IMG/VR virus record: IMGVR_UViG_3300001851_000085
Coordinates: 1 to 24,714 of that record
Length of the DNA stretch: 24,714 nucleotides
Reading direction: 5' to 3' (one strand)
From: a virus
The notes beneath the pieces are model-generated. The model did not search any database and had not been told where the DNA came from. It saw nothing but the letters and a program-made list of their open reading frames with translations. The position numbers and the translations under genes are program-made. Numbering within the stretch: position 1 is the first letter of the stretch; each line of letters begins with the position of its first letter. Positions 15,427-24,714 of the stretch are shown here, in pieces.

Positions 15427-17658
15427 ATGTTAACAAATCATCCAAATATTGAATTATTTATTGAAGAACAAATTCCATCTTTCTACAGAAATGAGGATTA
15501 TGGCGGCCCCCTTTTAATTCAATTTCTTAAAGAATATTATAAATGGCTTCATTCTACTGATAATATTGGTTACAAAACCAGACAATTATTGGAAAATGGT
15601 GACATTGACTTGACCACTACTGATCTTCTTGAAAGATTAAAAAATAAATATATTCAAGATATTCCTTTATCTAGTGATGTCAATGATTCTACTAGAAAAT
15701 TATTAATAAAGAATGCATTAGATTTTTATCGTAACAAAGGAAATGAAAGAAGTTATGATATTTTATTTCGTGCTTTATTTGATAAAGATGTCAACATTTA
15801 TTTACCGTCCAAAGATATTCTGAGACTGTCAGATGGTGAATGGTATGCACCGGAATATCTTGAAGTTTCTTTAGTTGATAATATTTACGATTATGTTGGT
15901 AAGAAGATTATAGGTATCGGTAGCAATGCCACAGCAATAATTGAAGATTATAATCAGGTATTAGTTAATAATAAAACTATTGAATTATTTACTCTATCAA
16001 ATGTTCGCGGCTTTTTTTCCTATGGTGAATACATTCGTATTTACGGTTCAAATACAATTTCAAATATTCCTAAAATTTTGGGTTCTTTAAATGCAGTTAA
16101 TGTTATAGATGGCGGCGCTAATTTTTCTGTTGGTGATATAGTCAATATTTCCGGTAAAGGAAAAAATGCTAAAGGACGTGTTGCACAAGTTCAATCATCG
16201 GACGGTAAATTAAATTTTAAATTAATGTTCGATGGAACGGGGTATTCCAGAGACACTATACCATTGATACAGCCTAGAATTATATTAACAGCAAGTAGTA
16301 GTAACGGTTATATTAGAAGCGGTCAATTCATTTATCAAAATGATAATATTGCTAATGGCGAAGTTTATTCAACGGGTGTTAATAGTATAACAATAAAGGA
16401 AATAACAAGCGGATTTAGAGCCGGCAACACTGTCAAAACTGCACTACAAATAACCACTACTAAATTATCAAATAATATTAATAATTTTTCTGTTGGTGAA
16501 ATTATTACACAATATTCAGGCGCTACACAGGTAGCTAATGGAATTATACGCTCATTTAAACATTCCACAGGAAATACTATTTTGTTTGTGACTGATGTAT
16601 TGGGACAATTTAATACATCATATTACACTGGTTCTACTCCAAATAATATAATAATTTCTTCCAATACAATTGTAAATGGATTTATTCATGCCATTTCTGG
16701 TGGTGTAAATACTGGTTCTGCTGTGATTAGTGATGTGGAAGGTGGCGGTCAAGATGCAACATTTAGAATAGGAGATATTTACGATACAGAATATATCTCT
16801 TTGAATACTAATTATCTGCGAGATATAGCTTCATATTCATTGACATCTTTTGATGGAGTTTCTAACACATATAACTCTGTATTAAATTCTATTCTTGATT
16901 ATGAAACAGTCGAAGTTGGTAGTATTCAATATCTTAAAGCAATAGTTCCGGGTTCTGGCTATAGTCTTGATCCATTTGTCACATTAAAATATTATCCAAT
17001 GGCTTCTTTGGATGTAATTGATGTTGGTGGTATAAAAGGAAATAATGCGGTTGTGACCGCAACTGCTGGTATAGCAAATGGAATTGCCACAACAGTTGAA
17101 GTGATTGATAGTGGATATGGGTATGAGAGAGGGGAATATTTAACATTACAAAAAGATGGTTCTAGTTTTAGTATTACTGGTAGAGCAATATTATTAAAAC
17201 AAGGAAAGAAAAGCGGCTATTGGAAATCAACCAGAAGTTTTCTTTCCTCCGATAAAAAATTGCAAGATAGTAGATATTATCAAGAATATTCATACGAAAT
17301 ACAAAGTGACATAAATTATGAGAGATATAATAATATTGTCAGACGATTGGTGCATCCTGTTGGAACAGAGATGTTTGGTAAATTTCTGCTTACATCAAAT
17401 AGATTAGATGATGATAGTAATTTAGTAAAATCTGAATTGCGCATACCCGGACAAGGAACAATCACTGTTAATACAACTTCAAGTAACGTAACCGGAACCA
17501 ATACAATTTTTTCAACATTTTTCTCCAATGGAGATATTTTGTTTATTAATGGTGATGAACGAACTGTAAATAGTATTTCCAATAACACATTATTAATTAT
17601 AGATTCTCCATTTGGAAATTCATATATTTCTAATACATACAGTAAAATCATAATTTAA
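15427..17658 (+). CDS. Large baseplate wedge protein in the gp7 position
   Basis: The protein has 743 residues. The N-terminus is well ordered: QIPSFYRNEDYGGPLLIQFLKEYYKWL (residues 14-40), a DIDLTTTDLLERLKNKYI segment, and LLIKNALDFYRNKGNERSYDILFRALF (residues 94-120). The last segment resembles the KG-x-x-R helix of phage tail protein I, the P2 partner of gpJ/gp6, so a gp7 role is inferred from gene order. From residue 180 on, the protein is a chain of small beta-rich modules: GGANFSVGD near 230, GTGYSRDT near 275, SAVISDVEG near 435, VPGSGYSLDP near 506, DSGYGYERGEYL near 560, and a final GTIT-type module at 677-743. The start shows no strong ribosome binding site and is probably coupled to gp6. 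Confidence 0.65.
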   Translation: MLTNHPNIELFIEEQIPSFYRNEDYGGPLLIQFLKEYYKWLHSTDNIGYKTRQLLENGDIDLTTTDLLERLKNKYIQDIPLSSDVNDSTRKLLIKNALDFYRNKGNERSYDILFRALFDKDVNIYLPSKDILRLSDGEWYAPEYLEVSLVDNIYDYVGKKIIGIGSNATAIIEDYNQVLVNNKTIELFTLSNVRGFFSYGEYIRIYGSNTISNIPKILGSLNAVNVIDGGANFSVGDIVNISGKGKNAKGRVAQVQSSDGKLNFKLMFDGTGYSRDTIPLIQPRIILTASSSNGYIRSGQFIYQNDNIANGEVYSTGVNSITIKEITSGFRAGNTVKTALQITTTKLSNNINNFSVGEIITQYSGATQVANGIIRSFKHSTGNTILFVTDVLGQFNTSYYTGSTPNNIIISSNTIVNGFIHAISGGVNTGSAVISDVEGGGQDATFRIGDIYDTEYISLNTNYLRDIASYSLTSFDGVSNTYNSVLNSILDYETVEVGSIQYLKAIVPGSGYSLDPFVTLKYYPMASLDVIDVGGIKGNNAVVTATAGIANGIATTVEVIDSGYGYERGEYLTLQKDGSSFSITGRAILLKQGKKSGYWKSTRSFLSSDKKLQDSRYYQEYSYEIQSDINYERYNNIVRRLVHPVGTEMFGKFLLTSNRLDDDSNLVKSELRIPGQGTITVNTTSSNVTGTNTIFSTFFSNGDILFINGDERTVNSISNNTLLIIDSPFGNSYISNTYSKIII
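17455..17655 (+). repeat. Shared GTxT beta module, copy 1 (C-terminus of the gp7-position protein)
   Basis: The encoded 67 residues begin GTITVNTTSSNVTGTNTIFS and continue through FFSNGDILFINGD and NNTLLIID. The same order (a GT-x-T start, a TGTNT-like turn, F-S/T-x-F, GD followed by hydrophobics, S-I-x-N, then L-x-ID) recurs in gp8 and the DUF4815 protein. The DNA has diverged, so this is a protein-level repeat seen by eye. Confidence 0.65.
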
Positions 17659-17671
17659 TTAGGAATTTTTA

Positions 17672-20600
17672 ATGGCGGGTAAATTAACAAAAAAACATTC
17701 TATTAATAATGCTAGAGAATTTGTGGATTCTGTCTTATCCACAAATACTAATTATTATATGTTTGCGTCGCATCATCAACCATGGTCCGATGAATCGTCC
17801 GCTCCTACAACTAATACCAGTATTGATTCAACGGAACATTCCATCTACAATCACATTTTGTTTGGAAAAAATGTCACAATAAATGATGTGAAATACATGG
17901 TTCCTCGATATAATTGGACATCCGGAACTGTTTACGCCACCTACGATAAAGATAATTCTAATTTATATAGTAACAATTTTTTTGTTGTCACGCCGGAACA
18001 ACATGTGTATAAAGTATTAAACAATAATAAAAATTCAACATCAACCATCAAACCATTGATAGTTAGTAATTCTATTTTCAGAACTAGTGATAATTATGTT
18101 TGGAAATACATGTACACTATTGATGACACCACAATGAGAAAATTCGCCACGCGAGAATATATTCCAATTGTTGCAAATACAACGGTTCAACAATCTGCCA
18201 ATCCTGGCGGTATTGATATAATTAAAATTGTATCCGGTGGTTCCTTGTGGTCCACTTATCAAACAGGGTTTATACAGTCTGTTACTTCTGCTAATGAACT
18301 TATTATAGATTCCGCTAATTCTTCTTCTAATTCTAATTATTACACAGGTTCTTCAATATATCTTAAAAGTGGTTTAGGTTCTGGTCAAATTTCAAAAATT
18401 ACTAGTTACAATGCCACAACAAAAGCAATTCAATTAGAAGATTCTTTAGATATTTCATTTAATTTAGAATTAAGCAATACAAGTGGAACATTCCTAGTTG
18501 GTGATATTGTAACAGAAGAAACTTATTTTTTGAATATCAGCTTCATAACAGGAACCTTTGATATTGGTGATACCATAACACAAAGTTCAACCGGTGCAAC
18601 TGGTGAAATTATACGAACAACTCTTGATAAAAATAATTTCACAGTAAAGAAAATTTCTGGAAATTTCACAGCGAATTATGCCATAACTTCCGGCGATTCT
18701 CCCGTTCTTGGAACTGGAACTGTGACAGCGAATACTTCATCTAATACTATAGTTGGAACCGGAACAAATTTTACCACATTTTTCCCCACTGCAACATTAC
18801 CTCATTACATTCAAATTGGTGATTATTTTAGGCGCGTCACATCAATAACAAATAGTACAAGTTTGACAATTGATGGTTCCGGTTTTAATGGAAATTACAC
18901 CGCTAATGTGTTTTATAAAGTTCCGTCTGCTGCGTATGTAACATACAGTTCAAATAATAATGCTAGTGGAACAATTCTGTTTTCTGATTTAAATAGTGTT
19001 AAATTAGATTTGGCTAATATAAATAGAAAATTTTTTATAGGTGAAGTTGTATCACAGCCTGGATCGTCTAGCAATGGTTCGGTTGTGTATGTTTCAAATA
19101 CATATGTTATAGTTTCTGATGTTCAAGGACCCGGATTTCAAGCTTCCAATTCCACAACCACATTTACTATTTCTGGTTATACATCAAATGCAACTGCAAA
19201 TGTTTCTGTTGTTGTATCGCGTCCATCCATTACTCTCAATGAAACTAGTGGAAGATTTGTGGTTGGTGATTACATAACCACTACAACAGGAAGCAGCGCC
19301 AAAATTAAATCAGTATCTTCTCTTCCTAATGATGATACAGAATATGTAATTGCTCCAACTATTACGATAACTGGCGACGGGTATAATGCAAAAGCATATC
19401 CTGTTATCAATACATCTAATTATAGTATTGAGACTGTTAATATAATAAATCCTGGCACTGGTTATACACAGGCGAACGTCACAGTAACAGCCAATTCGAC
19501 ATATGGTAATGGCGCCACACTGAGAGCGTCCATTGGACCCGTGAGAGGTCACGGGCATGATCCTGTTGATGAACTTGGTGGAAATTATGTTATGATTGTG
19601 TCTGATTTTGGAAAAGCATCAGATGAATCATATGATTTTCCATCATACGGAACATATAGAACAGTTGGATTAATACGCAATCCGTTATTTAATGACGTAA
19701 CTATAACAACACCGACCGCTAATGGTAATTTTAAAAGAGGATTGTTGACTGTAAATAATATATCGGGAAGTTTCACTAATGGAGAAATAGTATATCAGCA
19801 AAATACAAATTCAACTGCTGTAATTTTAGTGGTGACAACAAACGGTTCCAATGCTTCAATATATTTGGATGATATTAAGGGAAGTTTTATAGCGAACACT
19901 GCCAGTGACAATATTAAAGGATTGCAATCAACCGCAACAGCAAATGTAAGATTATCTAATACTTTTACATTTAGTAAAAATCCCGGAACACAAATAATTC
20001 AACAACAAAATACTGGTGCTAAGGGTATTCTAGTTGCAGTTAGTTCAAACGCTGTCAATATAACAAATGCATCGGGCACATTCGCTGTTGGACAAATTAT
20101 ATACGATTCCTCGACAAATACTTATTCAAACGCAGCATCCTTTAGTTTAGCATCTAACACAAAACCAACTACATTTTCGCGTTTCAATCAACTTGCCCGT
20201 GTTACTCTTTCATCAAATACAATATCGTTCACTAATAATGAGGTTGTTGAATTTAAGGCAAATATAACAAATACTAAATTAGGTGATGCGGTAATTTTTT
20301 CCACGACAGATGAAATTGATCTTCGTATAAGTGGCAACGCAATTCCATTTACGCAAAATGAAAAAATTACACAAACAACAAGTGGTGCAACCGGAATTAT
20401 GCGTTATTCAAATTCTGTTCACATGAAACTTACAAGTGTTGTTGGAACTTTTTCAAATCAAGCAGGTTATTCCATAACAGGTGAAAGTTCTAGTGCAAGT
20501 GCTAATGTTAATTTAGTTCTTCCTGTATTGATGCTTTCTGATTATGACGGAACATGGGCTGAAAGTAATACAAATTACATATACGGAATTAATTCTACTG

Positions 20601-20746
20601 CTAACGGTTATATTGCATACAGCAATACTATTATAAAACCAGAATTAGTTAGAGAAAGCGGGGATGTATTATATATAGAAAATAGAGAATATATTACACG
20701 ATCCGCGAATACAAGCGAAACAGTTAGATTACTAATTAAGTTTTAA
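17672..20746 (+). CDS. gp8: Baseplate wedge protein gp8, enlarged about threefold by module insertions
   Basis: The protein has 1024 residues; T4 gp8 has 334. Three blocks match gp8. Residues 1-185 carry FASHHQPWSDE near 31-41, MVPRYNW near 76, VWKYMYTIDD near 144 and REYIPIVA. Residues 622-675 carry GHDPVDELGGNYVMI and YGTYRTVGLIRNPLF. Residues 990-1024 carry SGDVLYIENREYITR and end in LLIKF, equivalent to the T4 end SGEMIYMENR to ILFTF. Between these blocks are two long insertions (about 190-620 and 680-985) of repeated beta-rich units such as GTFLVGDIVT, GTFDIGDTITQSSTGATGEI and GRFVVGDYITTTTGSSAKI. Gp8 connects wedge proteins at the baseplate periphery. AGGA precedes the start. Confidence 0.9.
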   Translation: MAGKLTKKHSINNAREFVDSVLSTNTNYYMFASHHQPWSDESSAPTTNTSIDSTEHSIYNHILFGKNVTINDVKYMVPRYNWTSGTVYATYDKDNSNLYSNNFFVVTPEQHVYKVLNNNKNSTSTIKPLIVSNSIFRTSDNYVWKYMYTIDDTTMRKFATREYIPIVANTTVQQSANPGGIDIIKIVSGGSLWSTYQTGFIQSVTSANELIIDSANSSSNSNYYTGSSIYLKSGLGSGQISKITSYNATTKAIQLEDSLDISFNLELSNTSGTFLVGDIVTEETYFLNISFITGTFDIGDTITQSSTGATGEIIRTTLDKNNFTVKKISGNFTANYAITSGDSPVLGTGTVTANTSSNTIVGTGTNFTTFFPTATLPHYIQIGDYFRRVTSITNSTSLTIDGSGFNGNYTANVFYKVPSAAYVTYSSNNNASGTILFSDLNSVKLDLANINRKFFIGEVVSQPGSSSNGSVVYVSNTYVIVSDVQGPGFQASNSTTTFTISGYTSNATANVSVVVSRPSITLNETSGRFVVGDYITTTTGSSAKIKSVSSLPNDDTEYVIAPTITITGDGYNAKAYPVINTSNYSIETVNIINPGTGYTQANVTVTANSTYGNGATLRASIGPVRGHGHDPVDELGGNYVMIVSDFGKASDESYDFPSYGTYRTVGLIRNPLFNDVTITTPTANGNFKRGLLTVNNISGSFTNGEIVYQQNTNSTAVILVVTTNGSNASIYLDDIKGSFIANTASDNIKGLQSTATANVRLSNTFTFSKNPGTQIIQQQNTGAKGILVAVSSNAVNITNASGTFAVGQIIYDSSTNTYSNAASFSLASNTKPTTFSRFNQLARVTLSSNTISFTNNEVVEFKANITNTKLGDAVIFSTTDEIDLRISGNAIPFTQNEKITQTTSGATGIMRYSNSVHMKLTSVVGTFSNQAGYSITGESSSASANVNLVLPVLMLSDYDGTWAESNTNYIYGINSTANGYIAYSNTIIKPELVRESGDVLYIENREYITRSANTSETVRLLIKF
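18710..18922 (+). repeat. Shared GTxT beta module, copy 2 (inside gp8)
   Basis: The 71 encoded residues (gp8 residues 347-417) start GTGTVTANTSSNTIVGTGTN and continue FTTFFPTATLPHYIQIGDYF, then SITNSTSLTIDG. The order matches the module at the end of the preceding protein and the one in the DUF4815 protein. Confidence 0.65.
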
Positions 20747-20755
20747 GGATTATAA

Positions 20756-23700
20756 ATGCCATTACAAACAGATTTAAATAGAGTTCCATATTATGATGAT
20801 TATGATCCAGATAAAAAATTCCACAGAATTTTATTTCGTCCGGGAACTGCTGTTCAGGCTAGAGAATTAACACAAGTTCAATCAATCTTTCAAAATCAAA
20901 TTGAAAGTTTTGGTAAGCACATATTTACCGATGGTAGTATTGTTGATGGATGTGATATTTCTTTTGACAGAAATATGAATTATGTTAAGGTAACTGACAA
21001 TTATACTAACGGATCGGCTATTTCTGTATCTGATTTGGAAGGTAAATTTTTAGTAGCAAATAGTACACTGAAAGCTTATGTTTTTTCTGTTACAGATGGT
21101 TCGGAGGGAACACCACCAGACTTAAAAACCGCATATATTAAATATATTAATAGTGGAATATATTCAAATGGCGCACAACAATCTGTATTTGACGCAGATG
21201 AAATTTTGAATGTTTACACCACTGCAAATGTAAATTTTGGTATTATAAATGTTGCAAACAGCACTTCTTCTGCAACCGGAAATAGTTTCTCTGCTTCTGT
21301 TACATCCGGCGTTGTTTTTCATCGTGGTGTTTTTATTGGAGTGGATTCACAAAAATTAATAGTTTCAAAATATAATAATTCACCACACAAAGTTACTGTT
21401 GGTTTCACCACAGTTGAAGAAATTATAACTCCGGAAATTGACACTTCCCTACTGGATAATTCCCAAGGGTCTTTTAACTACAACGCTCCTGGCGCACATA
21501 GATTAAAATTAACTCCCACGTTGGTTGTTAAAGAAACTTCAAATGTAGATTCAACAGATACTTCCGATTTCTTCTCCGTTGCAGATTTTCAATACGGTAA
21601 TGCAACCCGCACATACATCGATCCACAATATGCTTCTCTTGGTGTTGAAATGGCACGTAGAACATATGAAGAAAGCGGTAATTACGTTGTAAATCCATTT
21701 CCTGTAAGCACAGAGGTTATTTCCAGTAATACATCACACTTCAATACAATAGTTGACAAAGGTATTGGTTATGTGCATGGTTACAGAATTGAATACGAAG
21801 ATAAAGTATTCATTCCAACAAGGAAGGGTAATGATACTGAAATAGTTCAAGATGTTACCATAACTGGAAATTTCGGTAATTACGTATTTGTCAATGAATT
21901 GGCCGGGTCTTTTGATTTTAATAATTTAGGATCAGTTAGTTTACGTAATACTGTTGCAAATGCTGTATCAACAGGAACATTAACATCTGGTGCTGCACCG
22001 GGTTCTGAAATAGGCACTGCAAATATAAGAACTATTGTTTATTACAGTGGAACGCCTGGGTTGGGTAGTGCGCAGTATAAATTATACTTGTCAAATATTA
22101 AAATGAATAGTGGGCAAACATTTAAAAATGTTCGTTCTATCTATGGTATTTCTGGTGGTAATAAAGGGTTTGCTGATGTTGTTCTAACGAGCGGAAATGC
22201 CGTTTTACAAGAAACAAATCTTTCCAGCCTAGTTTTACCTTTAGGTAAAAACGCAATTAAAAATTTGAGAAACGGTGAATCTGCCCCTAATGATTACACA
22301 ACGTATTACACATTTAGAACAAGCAATACTGTCACATTCACAGCATCATTAGGTTCTGTTGCTACTTTAACTATTCCATCAAGCGGTGTGGGAACATCAG
22401 GTCAAGAATTACCATATGGCGGTGGAACACTATCAACGACAGCGGAAGCAGATTTCGTTATAATAGCAACCGGCTCTGCAAATACTGCAAATTTGACGGG
22501 AACAGTTTCAACCAGCGGAAATACGGTTACTGGCGTTGGAACAGATTTCAATAATTCTAGTTCTGGTTTGAATTATTTACAGAGCGGAGATTTTGTCTAC
22601 GTTGTAAATTCAACTGCATCAGAGCTTAGACAAGTATCTGTTGTGACGAATTCAACTGTTTTCACGGTTAATACAAATTTCGTTGGAACTTTCCCTGCTG
22701 GCGCAACAGTAAAGAGACATATACCATCTGGTAGTATTCTCAATATGGCAAAACCAACTGCCAATATTTCAGTATCTAATACAACGTCTGCCAACATCTA
22801 TCCGGGCACTGCGTTCAACGTTGATTTGAACACAATCGTGTATTATAATTTGAAACGTTCCACGGCGGTTGGTGCGTCAAAGGTGATTAATAAAGATAGA
22901 TATGTCAAAATTAGTTTGGCATCTAACACAACTGGACCATGGTGTTTAGGTATTCCTGATGTTCTACGAGTTGCCGGTGTTTATATTGGCAACTCTTCTT
23001 CTGTTCATGGAGAATACAGTACATCAAATAGAAACATTGTAAACCAATTTACTTTAGATGATGGTCAGAGAGATGATAGATATGATCTAGCATATCTTAA
23101 AAAATCCACCACACAAACATTTTCCACAACAGATAGACTACTAGTAAAATTACACCATTTTACTCATAATAAATCAAGTGGGGTTGGTTTCCTTTCAGTT
23201 GAATCTTATCCAATTGATGACGCTAACACATCAAATACGACTGCTATAACTACCATGGAAATTCCTAGATATATGACAACCGGTGGTAATTTACTAGATT
23301 TGAGAGATTGCATCGATTTTAGACCAATACTTGCAAATACCGCCAATAGTGCAACAACTGTAAACACTGCTACAATTAACCCATCAAATAGCTCTACATT
23401 TGATATTATTTCCGGTGGCGCATATTCATTTGTTCCTGATGAAGAATTTGTGACGGATTTTACTTTCTATAAAGGTAGAGTGGATAAAGTCTATATGGAA
23501 CCGACTGGAACTATTGGTATGGTTGAAGGTAAAGCTTCACTAACTCCAAAAACCCCAAATGATAAACCAAATACAATGACTTTGGGTATTTTGAAAATAC
23601 CTCCATACCCATCACTTCCATATAATTTTTCACTAAAATATCGTAGACCAGATTACGCAGTTCTGTTGACAGTTCAACAAATCAAAAGATTTACCATGAG

Positions 23701-24714
23701 AGATATTGGTGTTCTTGAAGATAGAATTAAAAGACTGGAATATTACACCACTCTTAATATGTTAGAATTGAACACTAAACAAATCTCTGTTCTTGACGCT
23801 AATGGTAATGATCGTTTCAAAAATGGCTTCCTTGCCGATCCATTTGATGATGCAAATATAGCTGACACTGATAATGTTGAATTTATAAATTATTCATGTG
23901 GGTTTGATTTAGTTAATAGTGAAATTGCGCCACGCCAAATAATAAATTATGTTCCGTTGGATGTATATTCAAAGAGCAATGTTGTTCAACTTGGTAGATA
24001 TACTCATAATAAAAATATGATACCAAATAGGGTGCTAACATTTGGTGGTTACGGTTCACCATTTTTAACACAGTTGGGTGCAAGCAAAAAAAGAAATGTG
24101 TCGGAAGGAAATATTTTCAGATTCAAAGGTACAGTTTCATTAAATCCTCCGGGGTCGCATAAAATAGATGTTACAACAAATCCTGCACTGACCGCACAAT
24201 TTGCAACATTAGGAAATGTCAAAGTTACAAATCAGGTTTTAATTGGTGCATCATATAGAATTACCGATACAGGAACGGAAATTCCTCTTTCTTCTAATTT
24301 GAGTGCCACAGTTAATCCTTCTCAATCAGCGGGAACAACATTTACATTTAACGATTTGATACAAGATATTTCAGTTCAACCATATCTTGATCCATTGTTA
24401 ATTAAATTTTCTGCTAATGGATTAAAACCAAACACGAATATGAATGCGTTTTTTGACAATATAGATATAAATTCATATTGCCAGGAAGCAAATTCTTCTT
24501 TTGCTGTCACTAAAACTTTGGGCGCGCAGTTGAAAACTGATAGCACTGGTAATTTGTATGGATTTTTCTTTATGCCTAAAGGTATCTTTAGAACAGGGGA
24601 AAGAATTTTCAAATTGTGCGATATAACAAATCCAATTACTTCCTCTGAGGTTATGACATCCGAGGCATCTACTATTTTCTATGGAAGTAATATTGATATT
24701 GCAAAATCTTCAAT
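20756..24714 (+). CDS. DUF4815-type tail/baseplate structural protein (3' truncated by the window)
   Basis: The frame is open from ATG 20756 to the window end, 1319 codons without a stop. The N-terminus has the DUF4815 signature: YYDDYDPDKKFHRILFRPG and TAVQARELTQVQSIF at about residues 12-45, then FGKHIFTDGSIVDG. A helix with RDIGVLEDRIKRLEYYTTLNMLEL near residues 981-1005 is the usual coiled-coil motif of the family. GLKPNTNMNAFFDN and INSYC near 1221-1241 is the conserved C-terminal part. A GTxT beta module interrupts at residues 582-655. Proteins of this kind lie after gp8 in marine T4-like phages and are thought to be peripheral baseplate or fibre-attachment proteins; the exact function is unknown. 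AAGGA is 5 bases before the ATG. Confidence 0.88.
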   Translation, partial: MPLQTDLNRVPYYDDYDPDKKFHRILFRPGTAVQARELTQVQSIFQNQIESFGKHIFTDGSIVDGCDISFDRNMNYVKVTDNYTNGSAISVSDLEGKFLVANSTLKAYVFSVTDGSEGTPPDLKTAYIKYINSGIYSNGAQQSVFDADEILNVYTTANVNFGIINVANSTSSATGNSFSASVTSGVVFHRGVFIGVDSQKLIVSKYNNSPHKVTVGFTTVEEIITPEIDTSLLDNSQGSFNYNAPGAHRLKLTPTLVVKETSNVDSTDTSDFFSVADFQYGNATRTYIDPQYASLGVEMARRTYEESGNYVVNPFPVSTEVISSNTSHFNTIVDKGIGYVHGYRIEYEDKVFIPTRKGNDTEIVQDVTITGNFGNYVFVNELAGSFDFNNLGSVSLRNTVANAVSTGTLTSGAAPGSEIGTANIRTIVYYSGTPGLGSAQYKLYLSNIKMNSGQTFKNVRSIYGISGGNKGFADVVLTSGNAVLQETNLSSLVLPLGKNAIKNLRNGESAPNDYTTYYTFRTSNTVTFTASLGSVATLTIPSSGVGTSGQELPYGGGTLSTTAEADFVIIATGSANTANLTGTVSTSGNTVTGVGTDFNNSSSGLNYLQSGDFVYVVNSTASELRQVSVVTNSTVFTVNTNFVGTFPAGATVKRHIPSGSILNMAKPTANISVSNTTSANIYPGTAFNVDLNTIVYYNLKRSTAVGASKVINKDRYVKISLASNTTGPWCLGIPDVLRVAGVYIGNSSSVHGEYSTSNRNIVNQFTLDDGQRDDRYDLAYLKKSTTQTFSTTDRLLVKLHHFTHNKSSGVGFLSVESYPIDDANTSNTTAITTMEIPRYMTTGGNLLDLRDCIDFRPILANTANSATTVNTATINPSNSSTFDIISGGAYSFVPDEEFVTDFTFYKGRVDKVYMEPTGTIGMVEGKASLTPKTPNDKPNTMTLGILKIPPYPSLPYNFSLKYRRPDYAVLLTVQQIKRFTMRDIGVLEDRIKRLEYYTTLNMLELNTKQISVLDANGNDRFKNGFLADPFDDANIADTDNVEFINYSCGFDLVNSEIAPRQIINYVPLDVYSKSNVVQLGRYTHNKNMIPNRVLTFGGYGSPFLTQLGASKKRNVSEGNIFRFKGTVSLNPPGSHKIDVTTNPALTAQFATLGNVKVTNQVLIGASYRITDTGTEIPLSSNLSATVNPSQSAGTTFTFNDLIQDISVQPYLDPLLIKFSANGLKPNTNMNAFFDNIDINSYCQEANSSFAVTKTLGAQLKTDSTGNLYGFFFMPKGIFRTGERIFKLCDITNPITSSEVMTSEASTIFYGSNIDIAKSS
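22499..22720 (+). repeat. Shared GTxT beta module, copy 3 (inside the DUF4815 protein)
   Basis: The 74 encoded residues start GTVSTSGNTVTGVGTDFNNS and continue LQSGDFVYVVN and TNSTVFTVNTNFVGTFPAG. Order and turn motifs match copies 1 and 2, with a slightly longer loop in the middle. Confidence 0.6.

Noticed and set aside
1-24714. CRISPR array, tRNA, integrase or insertion sequence
   Set aside because: The spacers between genes are at most about 50 bases, no regular direct repeats or cloverleaf-like segments were seen, and no recombinase motif occurs in any frame I read.

Overview
The window looks like part of the genome of a T4-like myovirus with AT-rich DNA. Long genes are packed end to end on both strands with almost no intergenic DNA, and a nearly complete set of T4-type baseplate proteins can be recognised. 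The low GC content and the large module-bearing versions of gp7, gp8 and a DUF4815 protein resemble marine T4-like phages such as those of cyanobacteria and SAR11. The host assignment is inference. No tRNA, rRNA, insertion sequence, integrase or CRISPR array is visible, and no stretch longer than about 60 bases is left without a gene.

Left part, + strand (1-2807): a small sugar-biosynthesis cassette with overlapping starts and stops. It has the C-terminus of a probable PLP-dependent sugar dehydratase/aminotransferase, a thiamine-diphosphate (acetolactate-synthase-like) enzyme split over two reading frames, and an NAD(P)-dependent epimerase/reductase. The combination resembles the end of the yersiniose pathway, in which a two-carbon branch is added to a CDP-3,6-dideoxy-4-keto sugar. 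The phage may be making a branched sugar or altering host surface glycan. It meets the phage structural block tail to tail with an 8-base overlap.

Middle part, - strand (6560 down to 2800): a tightly coupled operon of head-completion nuclease gp4, a tail-tube-fold protein (probably gp54-like), a gp26-family baseplate assembly protein, a small ORF behind it, and an Asn-rich 619-residue protein. Starts and stops overlap as TAATG at three junctions. The gp26-like gene and the small ORF are linked by an A_AAT_TTT heptamer that would allow a -1 frameshift fusion, as in tail assembly chaperones of other long-tailed phages. The Asn-rich protein then sits where a tape-measure gene would be expected.

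Right part, + strand (6612 to the end): baseplate genes in the order gp48-like, gp53, gp27-like hub, gp5-like OB-fold plus lysozyme domain, a separate needle protein with an M15 peptidase domain, an unknown 260-residue protein, gp25, gp6, a gp7-position protein, a threefold enlarged gp8, and a DUF4815 protein that runs off the window. A 51-base divergent spacer (6561-6611) holds two facing TAAATAAATA elements that could be late promoters for the two structural operons.

The most notable features are the candidate frameshift in the gp26-like gene, the split TPP enzyme with a UGA junction resembling prfB, the cell-puncturing device divided over two genes with two different wall hydrolases, and small beta-rich modules shared among gp53, the gp7-position protein, gp8 and the DUF4815 protein.
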